A stretch of DNA of 21,646 bases from an uncultured SAR116 cluster alpha proteobacterium (GTDB taxonomy: Bacteria > Pseudomonadota > Alphaproteobacteria > Puniceispirillales > Puniceispirillaceae). A program made the translations under genes and the position numbers. The first letter of the stretch is position 1. Each line of letters starts with the position of its first letter. Below, piece after piece: positions 15,454-21,646 of this stretch. The DNA lies in NCBI GenBank assembly GCA_902520575.1, contig CABYOG010000016.1, positions 1 through 21,646 on the forward strand, given 5' to 3'. The notes below the pieces were generated by a model. The model was not told the DNA's origin and searched no databases. It was given only the letters and a program-made list of their open reading frames with translations.

Positions 15454-16307
15454 TTTATAATGCCCTATCAATTGCTGGGTCTGACCCGTCGGGTGGCGCA
15501 GGTATTCAAGCTGATTTAAAGTCATTTTCGGCGCAGGGTGTCTACGGTATGGCCGTCATCACTGCCCTGACCGCACAGAATACAACCGGCGTATCACAAA
15601 TTCACAAACCATCTCCAGATTTTGTTGCTGAGCAAATCAGAATGGTAGCCGCAGATGTGAGGATAGATGCTATCAAAATTGGTATGATTGCTGATGCGGT
15701 GATTGCGAAAGCAGTTGCAGAAGAAGTTAGGGCCTTATCAGATGTGCAGGTTATTCTTGATCCCGTTATGATTGCTAAAGGGGGTGCACCCTTGCTTGCT
15801 GAGGAGGCTATGTCATGTTTATGTGAAGAATTAGTGCCGCTGGCAGATATTTTAACGCCGAATCTTCCAGAGGCAGCGGCTCTTCTGAATGAAAAGATAG
15901 CGCAGAATAAAGATGAAATGTTTCAGCAGGCCAAGGAGCTTCTGGCTCTAGGGCCACGAGCCATTTATTTAAAAGGCGGGCATTTTGACGGCCCTTACAG
16001 CCCTGACTTGTTTATGAGCAACATAGAGATGCGGTGGTTTGAGGCTACACGACTACAGACAAAAAATACACATGGCACTGGATGCAGCCTATCTGCTGCA
16101 ATTGCAGCAAATTGTGCGAAGGGCCTAACGCCTGAACAGGCCTGTGCGACAGCAAAGGCCTTTATCACAGCTGCCATTTCAGAAGCCGACAGCCTTACCG
16201 TTGGGGCTGGACATGGTCCAATTCATCATTTCCATCACCTGTGGACAGAAAATTCCCTACAACAGGTTAACCAAGATTTAAATAAGGAAACAGAGCACAA
16301 TGAATAA
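15450..16307 (+). CDS. thiD: HMP / HMP-phosphate kinase ThiD
   Basis: Phosphorylates hydroxymethylpyrimidine and then HMP phosphate, giving the pyrophosphate used by ThiE. 285 residues, ribokinase fold. AGSDPSGGAGIQADLK (9-24) is the substrate-binding signature; DPVMIAKGG (104-112), TPNLPEA (136-142) and the anion-hole/catalytic THGTGCSLS (207-215) are all present. GGGGGAG precedes the ATG, which overlaps the thiE stop. The last eight bases overlap the importer gene that follows, consistent with a single transcript linking uptake of the pyrimidine to its phosphorylation. Confidence 0.95.
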   Translation: MIYNALSIAGSDPSGGAGIQADLKSFSAQGVYGMAVITALTAQNTTGVSQIHKPSPDFVAEQIRMVAADVRIDAIKIGMIADAVIAKAVAEEVRALSDVQVILDPVMIAKGGAPLLAEEAMSCLCEELVPLADILTPNLPEAAALLNEKIAQNKDEMFQQAKELLALGPRAIYLKGGHFDGPYSPDLFMSNIEMRWFEATRLQTKNTHGTGCSLSAAIAANCAKGLTPEQACATAKAFITAAISEADSLTVGAGHGPIHHFHHLWTENSLQQVNQDLNKETEHNE

Positions 16308-17247
16308 AAGAAATTTTTTGATTTTTTTATGTATCTTTACTTTTTTTGGGCGCCCGCTCTGTGCAGCAGAGAAGATGACTGTTCTACTTGATTGGTTTGT
16401 GAACCCAGATCATGGGCCGCTAATCATCGCTCAGGAAAATGGGTATTTTGCTGATCAGGGTCTCGAAGTTGAGATTATTGCCCCGGCAGACCCTTCTGCA
16501 CCGCCAAAGCTAGTGGCAGCCGGACAGGCAGATATTGCCATCAGCTATCAGCCACAATTACATCTTCAGATTGCAGAAGGACTGCCTCTGGTCAGAATTG
16601 GCACTCTGGTCGCTACACCCTTGAATTGTCTTCTTGTTCTGGAAGAAGGTCCTGTAAAAACACTCGCTGATCTGAAGGGACGAAAAATTGGGTTTTCTGT
16701 TGCAGGTGTGGAAGAGGCCCTTTTATCCGGGATGCTTAGCCCTCACGGTGTTGACCTTGATGATATTGAACTGATCAATGTTAATTTTTCTCTATCCCCC
16801 GCAATTATGTCGGGACAGGTTGATGCCGTTATTGGAGCATTTCGTAACTTTGAGCTGAATCAGATGGATATTGAAGGTGAGAAGGGACGCTGTTTCTTTC
16901 TGGAGGAAGAGGGAATACCAGCCTATGATGAGCTGATTTATGTAGCCAATCCTGCGCGAATGAATATTGAGCAGATAAGACGGTTTATTAAGGCAACAGA
17001 ATTGGCCACGCAATATATCATCAATAATCCCGAAAAAAGTTGGGACATTTTTTCAGGAACAGCGAAAGAATTGCAGAATGAACTGAATGAGCGGGCATGG
17101 GAAGATACTTTGCCTCGCTTTGCATTGCGTCCAGCTGCTTTTGATAAGGGGCGTTATCTTGACTTTCAATCCTTCTTGAAAAATTCTGGTTTAATTACCA
17201 AAGAGGCTGACATTTCGGACATCGCCATCGATATCAGCGCTGATTAG
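16300..17247 (+). CDS. thiY: ABC importer substrate-binding protein, ThiY-like (NMT1/THI5 family)
   Basis: Periplasmic receptor for a thiamin pyrimidine precursor; family members bind formylaminopyrimidine or HMP. 315 residues with a Sec signal peptide (MNKRNFLIFLCIFTFFGRPLCA, cleavage near A22-A23). The family hallmark DWFVNPDHGPL starts at residue 31, followed by AQENGYFADQGLEVE and the type II binding-protein segments PKLVAAGQADIAISYQP and DLKGRKIGFS. The ATG overlaps the thiD stop. Together with the ATPase and permease downstream it matches ThiXYZ. The related taurine/nitrate-type binding proteins are less likely given this N-terminal motif and the riboswitch-controlled operon. The exact ligand cannot be read from the sequence. 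Confidence 0.9.
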   Translation: MNKRNFLIFLCIFTFFGRPLCAAEKMTVLLDWFVNPDHGPLIIAQENGYFADQGLEVEIIAPADPSAPPKLVAAGQADIAISYQPQLHLQIAEGLPLVRIGTLVATPLNCLLVLEEGPVKTLADLKGRKIGFSVAGVEEALLSGMLSPHGVDLDDIELINVNFSLSPAIMSGQVDAVIGAFRNFELNQMDIEGEKGRCFFLEEEGIPAYDELIYVANPARMNIEQIRRFIKATELATQYIINNPEKSWDIFSGTAKELQNELNERAWEDTLPRFALRPAAFDKGRYLDFQSFLKNSGLITKEADISDIAIDISAD

Positions 17248-17262
17248 ATATAGATTTAACGC

Positions 17263-18003
17263 ATGGTCAACCTAAATCATCAGCCTGATCATAATGACGT
17301 TCACATAAATGGCAGCATCACGCTATCTGGAAAAGCGATATTGAATGATATGAATTTGACGATAAAGGCCGGGCAGTGGACAGCTTTACTTGGCCCTTCA
17401 GGTTCAGGAAAATCAACCTTGTTAAGACTTATTGCAGGGTTAGATACGGCTGCTGATTTTACTGGTTCGATTACTTCCTCAACACAAGTCAGCCTGTCAG
17501 GCTGTGTCAGCTATATGGCCCAGGATGATTTGCTTCTTGACTGGGCAGATGTAGTTCAGAATGTTTGTCTTGGCGCAAGATTGCGCGGGCAGGGTGGTGA
17601 TAAGACAAAAGCGAAACGTGTCATTCAACAAGTCGGGCTTAGCCAGCATGCCCAAAAACGCCCGCAGTCTTTGTCTGGTGGACAAAGGCAACGGGTGGCA
17701 CTTGCCCGCACCTTGATGGAGCAAAAATCAATAATATTGCTTGATGAGCCTTTCTCTGCGCTTGATGCCCGCACACGCACAGATATGCAAGATTTGGCTG
17801 CAGAACAGTTCAAAGATCAGACTGTTATTTTGGTTACGCATGATCCAGGTGAGGCGGTACGCCTGTGCCAGTCTATCTATCTGTTACAGGACTGTTCTGT
17901 AAATTCTATAGCCGCGCTGTCACCGCCTTTCCCTAAATCCATTGATGATAAAGCCATGTTTGCGCTTCAGTCCGCATTAATGACCCAGATTAGGCAGGTT
18001 TAA
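17263..18003 (+). CDS. thiZ: ABC importer ATPase, ThiZ-like
   Basis: Cytoplasmic ATPase that powers the pyrimidine-precursor importer. 246 residues with a complete ABC set: Walker A GPSGSGKST (44-52), Q-loop Q87 in YMAQDD, signature LSGGQ (137-141), Walker B ILLDEP (158-163), D-loop SALD, and switch H193 (THD). It resembles the nitrate/taurine/ThiZ branch. It follows the binding-protein gene after 15 bases; no clear Shine-Dalgarno is seen before the ATG, so the start is less certain than for its neighbours and translation may rely on coupling. Confidence 0.9.
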   Translation: MVNLNHQPDHNDVHINGSITLSGKAILNDMNLTIKAGQWTALLGPSGSGKSTLLRLIAGLDTAADFTGSITSSTQVSLSGCVSYMAQDDLLLDWADVVQNVCLGARLRGQGGDKTKAKRVIQQVGLSQHAQKRPQSLSGGQRQRVALARTLMEQKSIILLDEPFSALDARTRTDMQDLAAEQFKDQTVILVTHDPGEAVRLCQSIYLLQDCSVNSIAALSPPFPKSIDDKAMFALQSALMTQIRQV

Positions 18004-18014
18004 AGAGCTGATAG

Positions 18015-18797
18015 ATGAAACAGAATAAATTGTGGTATTCAGGGTTTATTTACAGTTTAGGCGCACTTATTGGTCTGATTATCGTTTGGCAGTTGGTTGT
18101 CCTGATTACAGATGTGCCGCGTTTTATTCTGCCGCCACCTGCACTTGTCTATACAGCCTTTGTTGAAAACTGGCGTTTAATTGCAGAACATGGGCTGGTC
18201 ACATTTACAGAGGTGATGCTAGGTCTGATGATTGGTATTTTATTAGGTGTAGCAACAGCTCTACAGCTTGAACTGTCACCAACGGCACGATTGTTTTTGC
18301 GTCCAATACTGGTGTTCAGCCAGGCTATACCTGTATTTGCGCTGGCGCCTGTTCTTACTTTGTGGCTTGGCTATGGATTAATTTCCAAGGTCACTATGGC
18401 TGTTTTAATCATTTATTTTCCTGTTACGTCTGCTTTTTTTGATGGGCTGAGAAAAACACCACCTGGCCTTCTTGATCTAGCCATGGTCATGCAAGCCACA
18501 AATCTACGCACGCTATTTTACTTAAAAATTCCAGCTGCGATGCCTTCATTATTATCTGGTGTTAGATTGGCAGCCGTTTATGCGCCAATAGGCGCCACCA
18601 TAGGAGAGTGGGTTGGCTCGTCAGAAGGTCTGGGCTATCTCATGCTTTTGGCAAATGGACGGGTAAAAACAGACTTAATGTTTGCCGCTTTATTTTCACT
18701 TGGAGCGTTATCCATGTCTCTATATGGTCTTATAAATGTTTTGATACGTCAATTTCTGTTCAAATATGAAAATCCGTCTGACAGAAAGTCTTTTTAA
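18015..18797 (+). CDS. thiX: ABC importer permease, ThiX-like
   Basis: Inner-membrane channel of the importer. 260 residues with about six membrane helices (for example residues 12-32, 66-86, 97-118, 126-142, 184-200 and 222-246). The EAA loop that docks on the ATPase is DLAMVMQATNLRTLFYLKIP (154-173), followed by SLLSGVRLA. It belongs to the BPD_transp_1 group used by ThiX, TauC and SsuC. It begins 11 bases after the ATPase gene and is the last gene of the thi operon. The order is Y-Z-X. No hairpin terminator was found in the 81 AT-rich bases before the convergent gene. Confidence 0.9.
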   Translation: MKQNKLWYSGFIYSLGALIGLIIVWQLVVLITDVPRFILPPPALVYTAFVENWRLIAEHGLVTFTEVMLGLMIGILLGVATALQLELSPTARLFLRPILVFSQAIPVFALAPVLTLWLGYGLISKVTMAVLIIYFPVTSAFFDGLRKTPPGLLDLAMVMQATNLRTLFYLKIPAAMPSLLSGVRLAAVYAPIGATIGEWVGSSEGLGYLMLLANGRVKTDLMFAALFSLGALSMSLYGLINVLIRQFLFKYENPSDRKSF

Positions 18798-18878
18798 CTC
18801 TATTGCGAAACAGTGCTAACATCTTCCTATATAAAAATGTCGCATAATGTATATTATGTAATAATATATATTGAAAAA

Positions 18879-19670
18879 TCAGAACGATAATATAAATTTC
18901 ATGCCATCATATCCAGGCTCGACGCGCTCAGGACAGATGCCTTTTAGCTTCTGGTAATCTGCATCTAGACCCAGATGAGTCAAAACAGCATGTTTCGGTT
19001 TTACACGGTCAATCCAGGAAAAGGTCAAATCATAATGTGCATGTGCTTGATGTGGCTTCTCACGCAGGGACTCAACAATCCATAAGGGAATTCCTGCAAG
19101 TAAAGAAAAATTCTTTTCAGGCATATCATTTAAATCAGTTGAATAACCACAAACACCATTAAAAATGAAACCAAGAGAGTTCGTTAGTCCATGCTCTTGA
19201 TGCATAACATCAATAGTTACATCGCCAATCTTAAGAACGTTACCGGCGCAAATTTCCTTCATTTCCAATGGCGGTTGAAAATAAGGTGGTGAACTAGGCT
19301 TCTTTACAAACATGTAAGGCACACGCTCCTGTATATCTGCCCCATGATGTGCTGTTGCGTATAAGGGTAGCTTAACCTGATCAGGCCAGAAGAAAACACG
19401 CAAGTCATCAATACCTGCAACATGGTCTGTATGAGTATGCGTGATTAGTACTGCATCAATTTTCGTCAAGTTATGCGGCAGTAACTGATTTCGGATATCA
19501 GGTCCGGCGTCAACCAAAATGTTAGTTGTTTCAGTTTGTACTAACAAAGCGCAGCGCTGACGCCTGTTTTTTGGCTCATCTGGATCACATTGTCCCCAGC
19601 CCGCACTTCCAAGACAGGGAATGCCCACAGAGGTACCGCATCCCAGCATAGTCACAGTGAGTAGCCCCAT
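18879..19670 (-). CDS. PhnP-like metallo-beta-lactamase-fold hydrolase
   Basis: 263 residues, cytoplasmic. The opening LGCGTSVGIPCLG and the metal motif THTHTDHVAGIDDLR (H78, H80, D82, H83), with further ligands probable at H157 or H160, D179 (GYSTDLND) and H232 (LTHLG), place it with the PhnP/RNase Z-like phosphodiesterases. PhnP hydrolyses a cyclic ribose phosphate in phosphonate breakdown, but no phn gene is near; this copy is of the kind commonly found after metG-tatD in alphaproteobacteria, and its substrate is unknown. The ATG directly abuts the tatD stop (TAAATG). Confidence 0.9.
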   Translation of the reverse strand: MGLLTVTMLGCGTSVGIPCLGSAGWGQCDPDEPKNRRQRCALLVQTETTNILVDAGPDIRNQLLPHNLTKIDAVLITHTHTDHVAGIDDLRVFFWPDQVKLPLYATAHHGADIQERVPYMFVKKPSSPPYFQPPLEMKEICAGNVLKIGDVTIDVMHQEHGLTNSLGFIFNGVCGYSTDLNDMPEKNFSLLAGIPLWIVESLREKPHQAHAHYDLTFSWIDRVKPKHAVLTHLGLDADYQKLKGICPERVEPGYDGMKFILSF

Positions 19671-20480
19671 TTATCTGCCTGCCTTTGCTGCTGACATATT
19701 TGTAAATAAACGCAAAGTATTCTCTCTCGTTTGCTCTGCCATGTGTTCTGTGCAGGTGTTTCGCACTTCAGCCAACCTTTCTAGAACATGGCGCGCATAT
19801 CCTGGCTCATTTGTTTTACCGCGAAACGGCGTTGGGGCTAGATAGGGTGAATCTGTCTCTACAAGCAGGCGCTCAGCAGGTAATTCACTTGCAATTTGGC
19901 GTAATACTTGTGCTTTCCCAAAGGTAAGAATGCCTGAAAAACTAATGTAAAAACCGATGTCAACTGCTCGTCTTGCCAACTCAGCTCCTGAACTGAAACA
20001 GTGCAGTACACCAGTGAATGCACCCTTCGACATCTCTGTTTCAAGAATTTCTGCCATATCAGCATCTGCATCACGGGCATGAACAATGATGGGCTTTCCT
20101 GACTGGCGAGCTGCCTCTATTTGGACCCGGAAACTTTCAGCCTGAACCTTTCGAGGGGCATTATCGTAAAAATAATCTAATCCCGCTTCGCCTATAGCCA
20201 CGCATTTAGGGTGATCGGCTGCAACCAGAATAGCTTGCAAATTACAGGCGTCGGGCTCAGAAAATGCCTCATGGGGGTGAATGCCAGTGCTAAACCAGAC
20301 ATTATCGTAGGTCTCAGCCAGTCTACGTGGTCCGTGAGCTGCACTGAGTTTCACCCCAATTGAAATCACCTCTGTTACACCCAATGACTTGGCGCGAGAT
20401 AGCACTTCATCTATTTTACCTTCGAATTGTGGATAATCCAAATGAGCATGGGAATCAATGATTGAAAGCTCATTTTTCAT
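19671..20480 (-). CDS. tatD: TatD-family metal-dependent DNase
   Basis: 269 residues, TIM-barrel amidohydrolase-like nuclease. Metal and active-site motifs are complete: DSHAHLD (9-15), STGIHPHE (64-71), GEAGLDYFY (97-105) with E98, IVHARDAD (132-139), LHCFSSG (159-165) and ETDSPYLAP (208-216). Family members act as 3'-5' exonucleases in DNA repair or turnover; a role in Tat export was not upheld for the family. The start codon overlaps the metG stop by one base (TGATG), and the downstream metallo-hydrolase follows without a gap, so all three form one operon. Confidence 0.95.
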   Translation of the reverse strand: MKNELSIIDSHAHLDYPQFEGKIDEVLSRAKSLGVTEVISIGVKLSAAHGPRRLAETYDNVWFSTGIHPHEAFSEPDACNLQAILVAADHPKCVAIGEAGLDYFYDNAPRKVQAESFRVQIEAARQSGKPIIVHARDADADMAEILETEMSKGAFTGVLHCFSSGAELARRAVDIGFYISFSGILTFGKAQVLRQIASELPAERLLVETDSPYLAPTPFRGKTNEPGYARHVLERLAEVRNTCTEHMAEQTRENTLRLFTNMSAAKAGR

Positions 20481-21646
20481 CAGGATGTCTCGTCTTCACT
20501 AAAGCGAGGGAATACTCCAGAGGGCTTATCAATTTTACGTCCAGCGATAAGGCGGTCTGCCCCACCTAGCCTATCAAAATTGCGTTCGTCTGATTTGACC
20601 TTCAACTGATCCAAAAGCTGTTCTGCACTGTTTGGCATTATTGGTTGTAAGAGAATAGCGACCTGCCTGATAGTTTCTAGCAGAACGCCCAGAACATCGG
20701 CCATTCTGTTCGGATCAGTCTTGCGCAACGCCCATGGCGCCATCTGATCAATGTAGCGGTTTGCAGCGGCTACAACCTCCCAGATTTGCTTAAGACCATC
20801 ATGAAAAGCCTGTTGATCGTAAGATTTGCGCACAGCGTTTAGTAGTCCATCAGCCGCAACGAGCAGCTGTTCGTCTTCATGCTGCAATGACTCGGGAACC
20901 GCAGGTAGAATACCTTCAAGGTTTTTAAATACAAAGGATAGAGTGCGTTGAGATAAATTTCCAATATCGTTTGCCAAGTCACTGTTAATGCGTTGAATAA
21001 AAGAACTTCGTACAAAGTCTCCATCGCGTCCAAAAGGAACTTCTCTTAGCAAGAAGTACCGAGTTTGGTCACAGCCAAATTCATCAACTAACCGTAATGG
21101 GTCAATAACATTTCCCAAAGATTTTGATATTTTTTGGCCCTCATTTGTCCACCAACCATGTGCGAAAACACGTTTAGGTATGGGCAACTCTGCTGCCATC
21201 AGAAATGCGGGCCAATATACAGCATGAAAGCGAAGTATATCTTTTCCTACCAAATGCAAATCAGCAGGCCAAAATCTTTCAAACTCTGCCCCCTGCTCTT
21301 GCCAATCAAGTGCTGTTATGTAATTTGTCAGCGCATCAAGCCAGACATACATGATGTGTTCTGGATGGCTTGGTACAGGCACCCCCCAATCAAATGTGGT
21401 CCTGCTAACGGATAGATCTTTTAAACCACCAGATACGAAACTGATGACTTCCTTTCGTTTTGTTTCAGGAGCGATAAAATCTGGGTTAGCTTCGTAATAG
21501 TCAAGAAGTGGCTGTTGCCATTTAGATAAATTGAAAAAATAAGAAGGTTCTTCAACCCATGAAACAGGGGCACCGGTTGGGGCTTTACCATCAACTAACT
21601 CAGTTTCTGTAAAAAAAGCCTCATCACGAACAGAGTACCAGCCCTC
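20480..21646 (-). CDS. metG: methionyl-tRNA synthetase, N-terminal part outside the window
   Basis: Charges tRNA-Met with methionine in the cytoplasm. The frame stays open to the right edge of the window, giving about 388 C-terminal residues; a GTG at 21382 is internal (FDWGVPVP), not the start. Visible motifs are YVWLDALTNY, GKDILRFHAVYWPAFLM, and KISKS in place of the canonical KMSKS loop (21119-21133), a substitution common in this group. The anticodon-binding helical domain follows. No C-terminal EMAP/Trbp111 tRNA-binding extension is present, since the protein ends soon after PSGVFPRFSEDE. It heads the metG-tatD-hydrolase operon. Confidence 0.97.
   Translation of the reverse strand, partial: EGWYSVRDEAFFTETELVDGKAPTGAPVSWVEEPSYFFNLSKWQQPLLDYYEANPDFIAPETKRKEVISFVSGGLKDLSVSRTTFDWGVPVPSHPEHIMYVWLDALTNYITALDWQEQGAEFERFWPADLHLVGKDILRFHAVYWPAFLMAAELPIPKRVFAHGWWTNEGQKISKSLGNVIDPLRLVDEFGCDQTRYFLLREVPFGRDGDFVRSSFIQRINSDLANDIGNLSQRTLSFVFKNLEGILPAVPESLQHEDEQLLVAADGLLNAVRKSYDQQAFHDGLKQIWEVVAAANRYIDQMAPWALRKTDPNRMADVLGVLLETIRQVAILLQPIMPNSAEQLLDQLKVKSDERNFDRLGGADRLIAGRKIDKPSGVFPRFSEDETS

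Noticed and set aside
18842..18857. Palindrome CATAAT-GTAT-ATTATG as a terminator between thiX and the convergent hydrolase gene
   Set aside because: The stem is entirely AT-rich with no adjoining T-tract, so it would be too weak.
20480..21382. metG starting at 21382 (GTG)
   Set aside because: The frame remains open to the window edge and the upstream residues (TTFDWG) continue the methionyl-tRNA synthetase sequence, so this codon is internal.

Overview
The window reads as a stretch of alphaproteobacterial chromosome, probably from a marine, moderately AT-rich lineage. That placement rests on gyrA-coaD adjacency, on a metG-tatD-metallo-beta-lactamase string, and on an alphaproteobacterial-style Sox cluster; SAR116/Rhodospirillales relatives are a guess, not a demonstrated identity. 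No mobile element, integrase or CRISPR array was seen.

Layout. (1) Positions 1-3206 are housekeeping: the 3' part of gyrA, overlapping coaD, then tRNA-Lys(UUU) with its own promoter and a strong terminator. (2) Positions 3207-4474 hold one convincing small unknown gene, one doubtful one, a terminator and a candidate operator. (3) Positions 4475-10414 are a plus-strand lithotrophic sulfur-oxidation cluster: an ArsR-type regulator (soxR), a periplasmic thioredoxin (soxS), the carrier pair soxYZ, the sulfur dehydrogenase genes soxC and soxD, a separate class I cytochrome c, and soxB. (4) Positions 10494-12215, on the minus strand and converging on soxB across a bidirectional terminator, encode a flavocytochrome c sulfide dehydrogenase (FccB/SoxF-like flavoprotein and a monoheme FccA/SoxE-like cytochrome). 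A gene-free stretch of about 950 bases with several hairpins follows, then two tiny two-helix membrane proteins on the same strand. (5) Positions 13884-18797 are a TPP-riboswitch-led thiamin salvage operon: thiM, thiE, thiD and a ThiY-ThiZ-ThiX type ABC importer for a pyrimidine precursor. (6) Positions 18879-21646, minus strand, are a PhnP-like metallo-hydrolase, tatD and the 3' part of metG.

How the genes work together. SoxYZ carries sulfur intermediates on the SoxY C-terminal Cys, SoxB hydrolyses off sulfate, SoxCD oxidises the sulfane sulfur, SoxS keeps the carrier reduced, and Fcc oxidises sulfide; electrons go to small cytochromes c. The unusual points are that no soxA/soxX (which load thiosulfate onto SoxYZ) or soxV lies in the cluster, and that SoxD lacks its second haem domain while a free cytochrome resembling that domain is encoded by the next gene. 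The thi operon takes up and phosphorylates pre-made pyrimidine and thiazole pieces and joins them; no thiC or thiazole-synthesis gene is in view.
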